Positions 15,760 through 24,566 of a stretch of 37,114 bases of DNA are shown here, one piece after another. Positions within the stretch are counted from its first letter, which is position 1. Every line of letters begins with the position of its first letter. The notes beneath the pieces are model-generated. The model saw only the letters and a list, made by a program, of their open reading frames with translations. It was not told the origin of the DNA and ran no database searches. A program made the position numbers and the translations under genes. The stretch comes from Pseudomonas sp. GM80 (GTDB taxonomy: Bacteria > Pseudomonadota > Gammaproteobacteria > Pseudomonadales > Pseudomonadaceae), in NCBI RefSeq assembly GCF_000282515.1, contig NZ_AKJD01000248.1, positions 1 to 37,114 on the forward strand, written 5' to 3'.

Positions 15760-16508
15760 CAGCCGATATCCCTGGCGTCGAACAGATAACCCTCACCGCG
15801 CACGGTTTTGATCAACTGTGGAGCTTTTGGATCGTCACCGAGTTTCTGCCGCAAGCGTGACACCAGCAGGTCGATGCTGCGGTCGAACGCTTCAATCGAG
15901 CGACCACGGGCGGCATCGAGCAATTGTTCGCGGCTGAGCACCCGGCGCGGGCGTTCGATGAAAACCCACAGCAAACGGAATTCGGCGTTGGACAGCGGCA
16001 CCACGAGGCCATCGTCGGCGATCAACTGACGCAAGACACTGTTCAGGCGCCAATTGTCGAAGCGAATATTGGCGCGTTGCTCGGTACGGTCATCGCGTAC
16101 CCGGCGCAGAATGGTTTGAATGCGCGCGACCAATTCGCGCGGTTCGAATGGCTTGGCCATGTAGTCATCGGCGCCCAATTCCAGGCCGATGATGCGGTCG
16201 GTCGGCTCGCAACGTGCGGTGAGCATCAGGATCGGGATGTCCGATTCGGCGCGCAACCAGCGGCACAGCGACAAACCGTCTTCACCCGGCAGCATCAAGT
16301 CGAGCACGACGACGTCGAAATGTTCGGCCTGCATCGCCACGCGCATCGCTGCACCGTCAGTGACGCCGCTGGCGTGAATGTTGAAGCGGGCGAGGTAGTC
16401 GATCATCAGCTCGCGGATCGGCACATCGTCGTCGACGATCAACGCGCGAATGCTCCAGCGCTTGTCGTCTTTAGGCTCATCAGTCGCGGTCGTTTGGGTG
16501 TTGTGCAT
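15759..16508 (-). CDS. OmpR-family response regulator
   Basis: DNA-binding regulator of 249 residues. The receiver domain has an acidic pocket at 26-28 (VDDD), phospho-acceptor Asp70 in VVLDLMLPGEDG, a Thr in MLTAR (about 96) and Lys118 in AKPF. The winged-helix effector follows (about 150-245), with LSNAEFRLLWVF, RVLSREQLLDA, DRSIDLLVSRLRQKLG and VRGEGYLF. The 20-residue N-terminal extension is slightly long but in frame with no better internal ATG. The adjacent kinase is its partner. It is the first gene of the pair, divergent from pyrF; the 296-nt gap holds only the pyrF -10 as a recognisable signal. Confidence 0.94.
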   Translation of the reverse strand: MHNTQTTATDEPKDDKRWSIRALIVDDDVPIRELMIDYLARFNIHASGVTDGAAMRVAMQAEHFDVVVLDLMLPGEDGLSLCRWLRAESDIPILMLTARCEPTDRIIGLELGADDYMAKPFEPRELVARIQTILRRVRDDRTEQRANIRFDNWRLNSVLRQLIADDGLVVPLSNAEFRLLWVFIERPRRVLSREQLLDAARGRSIEAFDRSIDLLVSRLRQKLGDDPKAPQLIKTVRGEGYLFDARDIG

Positions 16509-16764
16509 GAGGCTGTTCGTCTGCCAGGTAGGCCGCCAACCACAAAGATGGGCTGCGAGGTTGTGGTTTCAGCATAGGCGTCCGGCCGTGAGGCGGGAAG
16601 TGCTGATGTAAGGGCGTGTTGCGGCTGGCGAGGCTAGCGCGGGCGCTTGTTGCTGGCGTGTCGGTTGTGTATCGGAGTCGACACAATAGCAGCGAGCGCT
16701 ATGCTGATCACGGTCGGCGCGACGATTTACCGATCATCGGGTGCCGCGCCGCCGCCGGTTCCGC

Positions 16765-16770
16765 TACAAT
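16765..16770 (+). promoter_or_regulatory. Probable -10 element for pyrF
   Basis: TACAAT followed by GC-rich GCGCGCC, 34 nt before the pyrF ATG. No convincing -35 lies at 16-18 bp. The G+C discriminator is like those of growth-rate-controlled promoters. Confidence 0.4.
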
Positions 16771-16804
16771 GCGCGCCGATTTCGACCTGCCTGAGAGCCC
16801 ATTC

Positions 16805-17503
16805 ATGTCCGCCTGCCAGACTCCTATCATCGTCGCCCTGGATTTCCCCACCCGTGACGCCGCACTGAAGCTGGCCGACCAGTTGGACCCGAAACTGTGC
16901 CGGGTCAAAGTGGGCAAGGAACTGTTCACCAGTTGCGCCGCGGAAATCGTCGGCACCCTGCGTGACAAGGGTTTTGAAGTATTCCTCGATCTGAAATTCC
17001 ACGACATTCCCAACACCACCGCGATGGCCGTGAAAGCCGCCGCCGAGATGGGCGTGTGGATGGTCAACGTGCATTGCTCCGGCGGTATGCGCATGATGGC
17101 CGCCTGCCGTGAAGAACTGGACAAGCGCAGCGGCCCGCAGCCATTGCTGATAGGCGTGACCGTGCTGACCTCGATGGAACGTGAAGACCTGGCCGGTATC
17201 GGCCTGGACATCGAGCCGCAAGAGCAAGTGTTGCGTCTGGCCGCGTTGGCCGAGAAGGCTGGCATGGACGGTCTGGTGTGCTCGGCGCTGGAAGCGACGG
17301 CGCTGAAAACCGCGCACCCGTCGCTGCAACTGGTGACCCCGGGGATTCGCCCGGCGGGCAGCGCGCAGGACGATCAGCGCCGCATTCTGACCCCGCGTCA
17401 GGCGCTGGATGCCGGTTCCGATTATCTGGTGATTGGTCGTCCGATCAGCCAGGCGGCTGACCCGGCGCAGGCGCTGGCAGCAGTTGTAGCCGAAATCGCC
17501 TGA
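16805..17503 (+). CDS. pyrF: Orotidine 5'-phosphate decarboxylase
   Basis: Cytoplasmic enzyme for the last step of UMP synthesis, OMP to UMP plus CO2. The 232-residue length is normal. ALDFPT with Asp13, KVGKE (Lys35/Lys38), the catalytic DLKFHD block (Asp62, Lys64, Asp67), TVLTSM, TPGIRP and the phosphate-binding IGRPI near the end are all present. ATG 16805 is chosen because the protein aligns from there (MSACQTPIIVALDFPT); the longer frame back to 16616 runs through the promoter. It is a single gene, followed directly by REP elements that probably end the transcript. Confidence 0.97.
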   Translation: MSACQTPIIVALDFPTRDAALKLADQLDPKLCRVKVGKELFTSCAAEIVGTLRDKGFEVFLDLKFHDIPNTTAMAVKAAAEMGVWMVNVHCSGGMRMMAACREELDKRSGPQPLLIGVTVLTSMEREDLAGIGLDIEPQEQVLRLAALAEKAGMDGLVCSALEATALKTAHPSLQLVTPGIRPAGSAQDDQRRILTPRQALDAGSDYLVIGRPISQAADPAQALAAVVAEIA

Positions 17504-17505
17504 TC

Positions 17506-17648
17506 CTGTAGGAGCTGCGGCACGCTGCGATCTTTTGATCTTGCCTGTCTTGTGGTCGAAAACGTTAAAAGATCGCAGCCTTCGGCAGCTCCTACAGGTT
17601 ATGTAAACCCCTGTAGGAGCTGCGGTACGCTGCGATCTTTTGATCTTC
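17506..17648. repeat. Three REP elements, GGAGCTGC...GCTGCGATCTTTTGAT class
   Basis: Forward copy 17507-17544 (TGTAGGAGCTGCGGCACGCT-GCGATCTTTTGATC), inverted copy about 17565-17598 and a second forward copy 17612-17647. Copies 1 and 2 form a REPIN; copy 3 is a solo. They fill the gap between convergent pyrF and the MDR oxidoreductase. Confidence 0.9.
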
Positions 17649-17652
17649 GACG

Positions 17653-18657
17653 TTAAACCTTCAACACCAACTTGCCAAAGTTCTCACCGCTGAACAACTT
17701 CATCAGCGTCTCCGGAAAGGTCTCCAGGCCTTCGACGATGTCTTCCTTGCTCTTGAGCTGCCCCTTGGCCATCCAGCCGGCCATTTCCTGCGCCGCGCTG
17801 GCGTATTGCGCCGCGTAATCCATCACCACAAAACCTTCCATGCGCGCGCGGTTGACCAGCAGCGACAAGTAATTGGCCGGGCCTTTGACCGCCTCTTTAT
17901 TGTTGTACTGACTGATCGCACCGCAGATCACCACCCGCGCCTTCATGTTCAGGCGGCTGAGCACGGCGTCAAGAATGTCACCGCCAACGTTATCGAAATA
18001 CACGTCCACGCCTTTCGGGCATTCGCGCTTGAGGCCGGCGATCACGTCTTCGTTTTTGTAATCGATGGCGCCGTCGAAACCCAGTTCATCAATCAGGAAC
18101 TTGCACTTGTCGGCGCCGCCGGCAATACCCACCACGCGGCAACCTTTGATCTTGGCGATCTGCCCGGCAATGCTGCCCACCGCACCCGCCGCCCCGGACA
18201 GCACCACGGTGTCGCCAGCCTTCGGTGCGCCGACATCCAGCAGGGCGAAATACGCGGTCATGCCGGTCATGCCCAGTGCGGACAGATACACCGGCAGCCG
18301 CGCCAGTTTCGGATCGACTTTGTAGAAACCTCTGGGCTCGCCGAGGAAATAATCCTGCACGCCAATGGCACCGTTGACGTAGTCCCCAACAGCAAACCCT
18401 GGATTGTTCGAGGCGATGACTTTGCCTACGCCCAGTGCGCGCATCACCTCACCGAGACCGACCGGCGGGATGTAGGACTTGCCCTCGTTCATCCAGCCAC
18501 GCATGGCCGGGTCGAGGGACAGGTATTCGTTCTTGACCAGAATCTGTCCCGCCGCCGGCTCGCCGACCGGTACTTCCTGATAGGTAAAAGTCTCGCGGGT
18601 GGCCGCACCCACCGGGCGTTTGGCGAGCAGGAACTGGCGATTGGTCTGGGAAGTCAT
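17653..18657 (-). CDS. NADP-dependent MDR oxidoreductase (zinc-free, CurA/LTB4DH type)
   Basis: Cytoplasmic medium-chain reductase of 334 residues that reduces activated C=C bonds of enones/enals or related quinones with NADPH. The family block EYLSLDPAMRGWMNEGKSY opens it; the nucleotide-binding SGAAGAVGSIAGQIAK is at about 154-169; VDVYFDNVGG and FENFGKL-like ends (GENFGKLVLKV) follow. No zinc ligands are present. ATG 18657 is chosen over GTG 18666 because GAG sits 8 nt before it. It diverges from an SDR gene, and a long dyad in the 238-nt shared gap suggests common regulation. A role in detoxifying reactive aldehydes/enones is the usual reading; the substrate is not known. Confidence 0.92.
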   Translation of the reverse strand: MTSQTNRQFLLAKRPVGAATRETFTYQEVPVGEPAAGQILVKNEYLSLDPAMRGWMNEGKSYIPPVGLGEVMRALGVGKVIASNNPGFAVGDYVNGAIGVQDYFLGEPRGFYKVDPKLARLPVYLSALGMTGMTAYFALLDVGAPKAGDTVVLSGAAGAVGSIAGQIAKIKGCRVVGIAGGADKCKFLIDELGFDGAIDYKNEDVIAGLKRECPKGVDVYFDNVGGDILDAVLSRLNMKARVVICGAISQYNNKEAVKGPANYLSLLVNRARMEGFVVMDYAAQYASAAQEMAGWMAKGQLKSKEDIVEGLETFPETLMKLFSGENFGKLVLKV

Positions 18658-18750
18658 GACAGGCACTCGAGTTGAATGAAGCTTTGTTGATAGACCTTCG
18701 ACGGCAACGTCGCAAGGTTGGCTGATGCGGCGAATGCTAGTCGATCCAGT

Positions 18751-18784
18751 GCAGTGATAGTCACCCGCACAGGTTTATCACTGC
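18751..18784. promoter_or_regulatory. Dyad in the divergent MDR/SDR promoter region
   Basis: GCAGTGATA (18751-18759) and TATCACTGC (18776-18784) are perfect 9-bp inverted repeats with a 16-nt spacer. A smaller GTGA-TAG-TCAC palindrome overlaps the left arm. Centre spacing of 25 bp would put the half-sites on nearly one helix face. Likely operator for a dimeric or tetrameric regulator. Confidence 0.5.
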
Positions 18785-18895
18785 GACGCATGAGCACTTA
18801 AACAGCCACTGGATAGTGCTGACGTCTGGTAACCCGCTGTCGCTATGCTGCAACGACAAGCATCCCCCTGCATCTTTGCGTTCGAGGACATAACA

Positions 18896-19657
18896 ATGAG
18901 CATGACGTTTTCCGGTCAGGTTGCCGTAGTCACAGGCGCGGCCAACGGCATCGGCCGTGCGACCGCCCAGGCATTCGCCGCCGAAGGCTTGAAAGTGGTG
19001 GTCGCCGATCTGGATACCGCGGGGGGCGAGGGCACCGTGGCGCTGATTCGTACAGCCGGCGGCGAAGCGACCTTCGTGCGTTGCAACGTGACCGTCGAAA
19101 GCGAAGTGAAAAATCTGATGGGCGAGGTGATCAATACCTACGGCCGTCTCGACTACGCCTTCAACAATGCCGGCATCGAGATCGAGAAGGGCAAACTGGC
19201 GGAAGGCTCAATGGACGAGTTCGACGCGATCATGGGCGTCAACGTCAAAGGCGTCTGGCTGTGCATGAAGTATCAGTTGCCATTGCTGCTGGCGCAGGGC
19301 GGCGGGGCGATCGTCAACACCGCCTCGGTGGCCGGACTTGGCGCAGCGCCGAAAATGAGCATCTATGCGGCGTCGAAACACGCGGTGATCGGCCTGACCA
19401 AATCGGCAGCCATTGAATACGCGAAGAAGAAAATCCGCGTCAATGCGGTGTGCCCGGCGGTGATCGACACCGACATGTTTCGTCGTGCCTATGAGGCTGA
19501 TCCGAAGAAGGGCGAGTTCGCCAATGCCATGCACCCGGTCGGCCGTATCGGCAAAGTCGAGGAGATCGCCAGCGCCGTGCTGTACCTGTGCAGCGACGGC
19601 GCCGCCTTCACCACAGGGCACTCGCTGGCCGTGGACGGTGGCGTCACCGCGTTCTGA
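18896..19657 (+). CDS. Short-chain dehydrogenase/reductase
   Basis: Classical SDR oxidoreductase of 253 residues. The cofactor motif TGAANGIGRA is at 13-22; Asp38 in VVVADLD after strand 2 suggests NAD preference; NNAG is at 90-93; the catalytic Ser144, Tyr157 and Lys161 (YAASK) are intact; PAVIDTDM and the terminal GHSLAVDGG are typical. ATG 18896 follows a weak site and gives the usual N-terminus; the frame back to 18845 adds 17 residues without family match. A rho-independent terminator follows directly. The substrate is unknown; SDRs of this type oxidise secondary alcohols or reduce ketones. The divergent MDR gene may act in the same pathway. Confidence 0.93.
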   Translation: MSMTFSGQVAVVTGAANGIGRATAQAFAAEGLKVVVADLDTAGGEGTVALIRTAGGEATFVRCNVTVESEVKNLMGEVINTYGRLDYAFNNAGIEIEKGKLAEGSMDEFDAIMGVNVKGVWLCMKYQLPLLLAQGGGAIVNTASVAGLGAAPKMSIYAASKHAVIGLTKSAAIEYAKKKIRVNAVCPAVIDTDMFRRAYEADPKKGEFANAMHPVGRIGKVEEIASAVLYLCSDGAAFTTGHSLAVDGGVTAF

Positions 19658-19674
19658 AGCCGCGCCTGAAAACC

Positions 19675-19698
19675 AACCCGCCCTGGTGCGGGTTTTTT
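19675..19698 (+). terminator. Rho-independent terminator after the SDR gene
   Basis: AACCCGC-CCTGGT-GCGGGTT followed by a run of T to 19698, 17 nt after the SDR stop. Confidence 0.9.
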
Positions 19699-19843
19699 TA
19701 TGCCGGCAGCCTGCTCTGTGTATCCGCTAAACAATGTGTATCAAGGCGTTAGAACGGTCGCTTTTGACGGCGTTGTCGCACAGCCTGTGCGGCGCGGCTG
19801 TGATTTACTGCCGCCAGCAAAACGGACAGGAGTTTACGAGCTC

Positions 19844-21217
19844 ATGGAATTGAGAATTGACCGCCAGGCATTGGTGCCGGTAGTGCAGCAGATTGTTGAC
19901 GGACTCACTGACTGGATCATGCGAAGTGGCGTGCCACCCGCCACGCGTCTGCCCTCGGTTCGACAAATTGCCCGGGGCAATCTGCTCAGTCAGTCCTGTG
20001 TGACCGAGGCCTGCGAACGGCTGGTTGCCCAAGGCATTCTGGCCTCACGTCAGGGCGCGGGATTTATGGTGGCGGCGTCACCCAAAACGCTGAGCAGAAC
20101 GGCCGGCGAGGTCGGCTGCGCAGGGATGTGTGCAACGGTGGGCGGCCTGAAGCTGGGGAGCGGCGGTTTGCCTCAGGGCTGGCGTGAGTCTGACGACCTG
20201 AGCTACGCGATCAGGCAGGTCGCCCGCACCGACATGGCCAGTCTGTTCGGCTACAGCTCGGCATTGGGCCTTTTCACCCTGCGAGAGCAGATCGTCAAAC
20301 GCCTTAAAACCCTCAGCATCGAAGCCCATGAAAGCCAGCTACTGACCACGGCGGGGGCCAGCCACGCGCTTGATCTGATCGTTCGGACGCTGTTGCGGGC
20401 CGGGGATTGCGTGGTGGTTGAAACCCCGGGTTATGCGCCGTTGTTCAACCTGCTGCGCTTGCATGGCGTGCACATGCTTGAGGTGCGCCGCACCCCGCTG
20501 GGGCCCGATGTTGTCGCACTCGAGGCGCTGCTGCAGGAGTTTCAGCCGGTCGCGATGTTTATCAACAGTCATCATCACAACCCGACCGGCACCAGCCTGA
20601 CGGCGACTGTGGCACAGCAGATCCTGCAGCTGTGCAGGCTGCACGGCGTGCGCGTGATTGAAGATGATGTCTACGCCGACCTGCACAGTGGTAACGGCAC
20701 GCGACTGGCGGCGCTGGATGAACAGGTTATTTATGTGGGCAGTTTTTCGAAAACCCTGAGCAGTTCGCTGCGGGTCGGTTTCATTCTGGCTGACGCCGAG
20801 CTGATCGCCCGGCTGGCGCAGGTCAAGATGATCAGTTGCCTGGGCGCTTGCGGTTTCAGCGAGGCGGTGCTGGCCAGCCTTTTGGGCAGCGGCGCTTATC
20901 GAAAACTGGTGCAGCGCCAGTGCCAGCGTTTGAATACCGATCGTGCAGCGGCGTTGCAAGCGCTCGAAGACGCTGACTGGGAGGTTTTCGGCAAGCCGAC
21001 CGGCGGGTTGTTCATCTGGGCGCGCTCTTCCATGACCGATCATGTGCGTCTGCGCCGACACGCGCAGCGTAATGATGTGGTGTTGTCTGCGCCGAACGCC
21101 TTCAGCCCCAGCGGTGAGGCCAGCGAGTGGCACCGGATCAACGTCGCCTACGCCTGCGACCCTCGGGCTCGGCAGTTTTTTCGCAGTACCTGTGCGGATC
21201 GACCTCGAGTGTTCTGA
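19844..21217 (+). CDS. MocR-type regulator: GntR winged helix fused to PLP aminotransferase fold
   Basis: Protein of 457 residues, usual for MocR. The N-terminal wHTH (about 5-75) has LPSVRQIARGNLLSQSCVTEACERLVAQG. The fold-type-I aminotransferase-like domain (about 115-457) keeps the PLP residues: HHHNPTGT (Asn246), DDVYADL (Asp275, Tyr277), SFSKTLSSSLRVGF with Schiff-base Lys303, and Arg310. The family binds PLP or an aminated metabolite to regulate neighbouring genes (GabR, PdxR, TauR). ATG 19844 is chosen because the HTH begins directly after it, with ACAGGAG about 12 nt upstream. The longer frame from 19700 begins inside the SDR terminator. The targets are unclear; the downstream chemoreceptor gene on the same strand is one candidate. 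Confidence 0.92.
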   Translation: MELRIDRQALVPVVQQIVDGLTDWIMRSGVPPATRLPSVRQIARGNLLSQSCVTEACERLVAQGILASRQGAGFMVAASPKTLSRTAGEVGCAGMCATVGGLKLGSGGLPQGWRESDDLSYAIRQVARTDMASLFGYSSALGLFTLREQIVKRLKTLSIEAHESQLLTTAGASHALDLIVRTLLRAGDCVVVETPGYAPLFNLLRLHGVHMLEVRRTPLGPDVVALEALLQEFQPVAMFINSHHHNPTGTSLTATVAQQILQLCRLHGVRVIEDDVYADLHSGNGTRLAALDEQVIYVGSFSKTLSSSLRVGFILADAELIARLAQVKMISCLGACGFSEAVLASLLGSGAYRKLVQRQCQRLNTDRAAALQALEDADWEVFGKPTGGLFIWARSSMTDHVRLRRHAQRNDVVLSAPNAFSPSGEASEWHRINVAYACDPRARQFFRSTCADRPRVF

Positions 21218-21325
21218 AAACGACGCGAGCGTAGCTTTTTGCCATTATTCCGACGCCAGAGACTTGTGCTGGTTCGTGGCCGTTGCGAATCTTCGTGCAC
21301 AGACTATGGCAGAGGACTACGCGCA

Positions 21326-23293
21326 ATGATTTCGGCCGTGCAAGGACGTTTTGCCAACCTCGGTATGGCGAAAAAACTGGGTGTCGGGTTTGTCCTGGTG
21401 CTGTTGTTGACCGCGCTGGTCGCGGCCATCGGGGTCTGGTCCCTGCAGACCATCAGTCAGCGCTTCGAGGGGCTCAAGCAGATGTCTGCGCTGAACAGTG
21501 GCCTGCTCAAGGTGCGCCTGCTGGAGCAGGAATACGCTTTGCGCGGTGACCCGAAAACCGCCGATGCCTTGCGTCAAGGCGTCGATGGGCTGATTGCCCA
21601 GGCCAACGAACTCAAGGCGCTGTCGCCCTCCAATGTGGCGGTGATGACGGATGTCGAGCAGTCGCTGGGGGCCTATCGCAAGGCGTTCGATGAGTTCGTA
21701 TCGCTGACACAAGCCAAGGATCTGGCGCTGGAGATGGCCAGTTGGTCGGTGTCCAGCGTGGCCAACAATCTCGATGTGTTGCAGGCCGGGCTGGCCGATG
21801 ATGGTGCTTATACATTGAAAGACACCGAGGGCAAGGACGGTGCGCAGTTTATCGAGCAAGCCAGTCAGGTCAGCCAGGTTTCGCGCTTGATGCTGCAAGC
21901 GATGAACGAGGCGCGAATTCGTCTGGACCAAAGCCGCAAGGGCGATGCCGACAGTGCGGGCAAGGGCAACATCGAACAGGCGGCGCAGGCTCAGGCACAG
22001 GCCGAGGAGCTGAAAGCAACGGTCAAGGACGAGGGCTATCTGACGGTGCTCAATGAGGTGTCCGGGCACATCGCCGGGTTCAACGACAAACTCGCCGAAT
22101 ACACCGGACTGCTGGCGCAGGAAAAAACCGTCTACGAACAATTGCACCAGCGCGCCGCGCAAGTGGTGGAGCGGGTCAATCAGGCCTATGTCGCTGAAGA
22201 CGGTGCGATGCAGGCGGAGCTGAAGAAAAATTCGTTGCTGATTCTTGGGTCGTCGGCGCTGGCATTGTTGGTGGGCCTGATCGCCGCATGGGTTATTACC
22301 CGCTTGATCGTGGCGCCGTTGCGCAGCGTGATTCAGGTGGCGCAGCAGATTGCTGCCGGCGATTTGAGCGCCACGGTGCAAGTGACGCGACGGGACGAAA
22401 TAGGCCAGTTGATGCAGGCCATGCAACAGATGGGCGCGGGGTTGAGCACGATTGTCAGCGGCTTGCAGGCGGGCATCGAGCAACTGGCCAGTTCGGCGCA
22501 ATCATTGTCGGCGGTGACTGAGCAGACCAACCTTGAGGTCAGCAGCCAAAAAGAGGAAACCGAGCAGGTTGCCACGGCCATGAATCAGATGACCGCAACC
22601 GTACACGATGTGGCGCGCAACGCCGAAGAAGCGGCGTTGGCCGCACAAACGGCGGATGGCAAGGTCGAGAGTGGTCAGCAGGTGGTGCGTCAGAGCATGG
22701 CGCGGATCGAGCAGTTGGCGGATTCGGCGTCATCGGCCAGTTCCAGCATCGAGAGCCTGAGCGCGGAAATTCAGAATATCGGAACGGTGCTCGAGGTGAT
22801 CAAGAGCGTGGCCGAGCAGACCAATCTTCTGGCGCTCAACGCGGCAATCGAAGCGGCGCGGGCCGGGGAGCAGGGCCGGGGCTTCGCAGTGGTGGCGGAT
22901 GAGGTGCGTGCGTTGGCGCGGCGCACGCAACAATCGACCGAGGAGATCGAGCGCTTGGTCAGTGCGTTGCGGGCAGCGGCGCATTGGTCGGTGCAGCAGA
23001 TTCAGGGCAGTGGTGAGCTGGTGAAGCTGGCAGTCAGTGATGCGTTGCAGACGGAGAGTGCGCTGGGGAGTATTGCGGCAGCGGTTTCGTTGATTCAGCA
23101 AATGAATCAGCAGATTGCGGCGGCGGCCGAGGAGCAGAGTTCGGTGGCTGAGGAGATTAATCGCAGCGTCACGAGTATTCGGGCGAGTGCAGATCAGTCG
23201 TCGCTGGCGATGCGCGGGAATGCGGCGTCGAGTGTTGAGCTGGCGCAGTTGGGCAATGAGTTGCGCTCGATGGTCGGCCACTTTCGGCTCTGA
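21326..23293 (+). CDS. Methyl-accepting chemotaxis protein with HBM sensor domain
   Basis: Chemoreceptor of 655 residues. TM1 is at about 18-40. The large all-helical periplasmic domain (about 41-300) is too long for a 4-helix TarH domain and has the HBM helical-bimodular pattern (MSALNSGLLKVRLLEQEYAL near its start, DEFVSL in the middle), as in P. putida McpS, which binds organic acids. TM2 is at about 303-329, then HAMP. The signalling hairpin tip is at about 490-530 (VAEQTNLLALNAAIEAARAG, then GRGFAVVADEVRALARR). It ends FRL without a CheR-binding pentapeptide. ATG 21326 follows GAGGA with 9-nt spacing. An all-caps ligand guess is not possible, but a TCA-type organic acid is the family precedent. 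Confidence 0.93.
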   Translation: MISAVQGRFANLGMAKKLGVGFVLVLLLTALVAAIGVWSLQTISQRFEGLKQMSALNSGLLKVRLLEQEYALRGDPKTADALRQGVDGLIAQANELKALSPSNVAVMTDVEQSLGAYRKAFDEFVSLTQAKDLALEMASWSVSSVANNLDVLQAGLADDGAYTLKDTEGKDGAQFIEQASQVSQVSRLMLQAMNEARIRLDQSRKGDADSAGKGNIEQAAQAQAQAEELKATVKDEGYLTVLNEVSGHIAGFNDKLAEYTGLLAQEKTVYEQLHQRAAQVVERVNQAYVAEDGAMQAELKKNSLLILGSSALALLVGLIAAWVITRLIVAPLRSVIQVAQQIAAGDLSATVQVTRRDEIGQLMQAMQQMGAGLSTIVSGLQAGIEQLASSAQSLSAVTEQTNLEVSSQKEETEQVATAMNQMTATVHDVARNAEEAALAAQTADGKVESGQQVVRQSMARIEQLADSASSASSSIESLSAEIQNIGTVLEVIKSVAEQTNLLALNAAIEAARAGEQGRGFAVVADEVRALARRTQQSTEEIERLVSALRAAAHWSVQQIQGSGELVKLAVSDALQTESALGSIAAAVSLIQQMNQQIAAAAEEQSSVAEEINRSVTSIRASADQSSLAMRGNAASSVELAQLGNELRSMVGHFRL

Positions 23294-23334
23294 CCCTCGG
23301 CAGCCCCTCCACGATTGAATGTGCACAAGTTTCA

Positions 23335-23471
23335 TGCAGGAGCTGCCGAAGGCTGCGATCTTTTGATCTTCTTTTGCAGAAGCAAAGCTTGCTCGCGATA
23401 GCGCTCTAACCATTTCTAAAACAGTACCCAATCCCTGTGGGAGCTGGTTTGCCAGCGATAGCGGCCTGACA
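23335..23471. repeat. Three REP elements of different classes
   Basis: In order: GCAGGAGCTGCCGAAGGCTG-CGATCTTTTGATC (23336-23370), a partial GCAAAGCTTGCTCGCGATAG-CG (23383-23404) and CTGTGGGAGCTGGTTTGCCA-GCGATAGCGGCCTGAC (23435-23470). They lie between convergent genes. Confidence 0.8.
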
Positions 23472-23500
23472 TTCCCCCCCAATCTCCCTCGACCACCCAC

Positions 23501-23531
23501 AAAAAAAGCCACCCCTCGGTGGCTTCTCTTT
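23501..23531. terminator. Bidirectional terminator between the chemoreceptor and the membrane-anchored gene
   Basis: AAAAAAAGCCACC-CCT-CGGTGGCTTCTCTTT. On the minus strand the stem is followed by TTTTTTT, making it the terminator of the gene ending at 23544; it is weaker on the plus strand. Confidence 0.85.
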
Positions 23532-23543
23532 CATCCCCTGCGA

Positions 23544-24314
23544 TCAGTCGTAGATGACTTTCTTCTTCCAGTCTGCGTCCGCCTCGACGTCTTTGAGGCC
23601 GGCTGTCAGTTGGTTCTCTTCGCCTTCGACCGGGGCAATTTTGTCCATGACCTGGGCGTTGGCACGGGCCAGCAGTTTTTCCAGGTATTGCAGTTGTTCG
23701 GCGTATATCTGCGGATCCTGCTGTTTGCGCAGGTATTGCACGCCGCGTTCGAAGGCGAGGCGGGCCTGGCCGGGCTGGTTTTGTTGCAGGGACTGTTGGC
23801 CGAGGTTGTTGAAGAACTCGATGTGCAGCAGCACCAGGATGTGGCGGACTTCACGAATCCACTGCTTGGCTTCGTTTGGCGGCAGGAAGCCGTCGTGGGC
23901 AGCGCGGGTGATCTGGCCGTGCAAGGCTTCGAGGAGGAAGCGCACGTCCTTGGCTTTGGCTTCGGTCAGGATCGGCGCCGGCGGGTTGTTGACCGGGATT
24001 GATTCGCCCTGAGCGACCAGTGCGCTCAGTTCAGTGATACGAGCTTTGGTGGTGGCGCTGGTTTTTTCCAGGTTCAACAGGCGCTGGCAGACGTTGAGTT
24101 CCAGACGGGTCAACAGCAGTTTGAGGCCGGGGGTCATGAACTGGCCGGGGAAGGTCTCGGTCAGTTCGCCGCAGCGGCGCAGGCGGTCGTTGAGTTCGAC
24201 TTTGGTGCGGGCCTTCTCCAGTTTGTTGTTTTCCACCACATGGTTCATGTAGCCAATGGCGATCAGAATTGCGATCCCGGCTATGACTAGCAGGGTGATC
24301 ATGAGTGGTGTCAC
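23544..24314 (-). CDS. Membrane-anchored helical protein of unknown function
   Basis: Protein of 256 residues that I do not recognise as a named family. It has one N-terminal membrane helix (about 2-22, MTPLMITLLVIAGIAILIAIG) and a long soluble, mostly helical, charged region. A TPR-like stretch lies at about 160-215 (LHIEFFNNLGQQSLQQNQPG-QARLAFERGVQYLRK). It is probably anchored in the inner membrane with the bulk in the cytoplasm or periplasm. GTG 24314 is chosen because GAGG lies 8 nt before it; ATG 24302 would be 20 nt away. The gene stands alone, divergent from the tRNA array. Similar proteins occur widely in Pseudomonas as 'hypothetical'. A scaffold role is a guess from the repeats only. 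Confidence 0.75.
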   Translation of the reverse strand: MTPLMITLLVIAGIAILIAIGYMNHVVENNKLEKARTKVELNDRLRRCGELTETFPGQFMTPGLKLLLTRLELNVCQRLLNLEKTSATTKARITELSALVAQGESIPVNNPPAPILTEAKAKDVRFLLEALHGQITRAAHDGFLPPNEAKQWIREVRHILVLLHIEFFNNLGQQSLQQNQPGQARLAFERGVQYLRKQQDPQIYAEQLQYLEKLLARANAQVMDKIAPVEGEENQLTAGLKDVEADADWKKKVIYD

Positions 24315-24566
24315 CGGTAAGACCTCTTTATAGGGTTCGCATGCGAGTGTAGTGGCTGGGCATTTAGGCGCCTAGCGCCGCTCGACGAGTTGGATCGGCA
24401 GGTTCAATCTGTATCGGCCGCGTGCTGCTTATATGAATGCTGGCGCTTGATGTGCAGATTGCCATCACTGTGCGCTGACTATAACGTCTTGGCGGGTGGC
24501 GGAATATAGGCGTCAAACGTCGGGCGACGGAAAAGCCCGATCGGCCTCGCAAAGCAGGGCGAAGTC

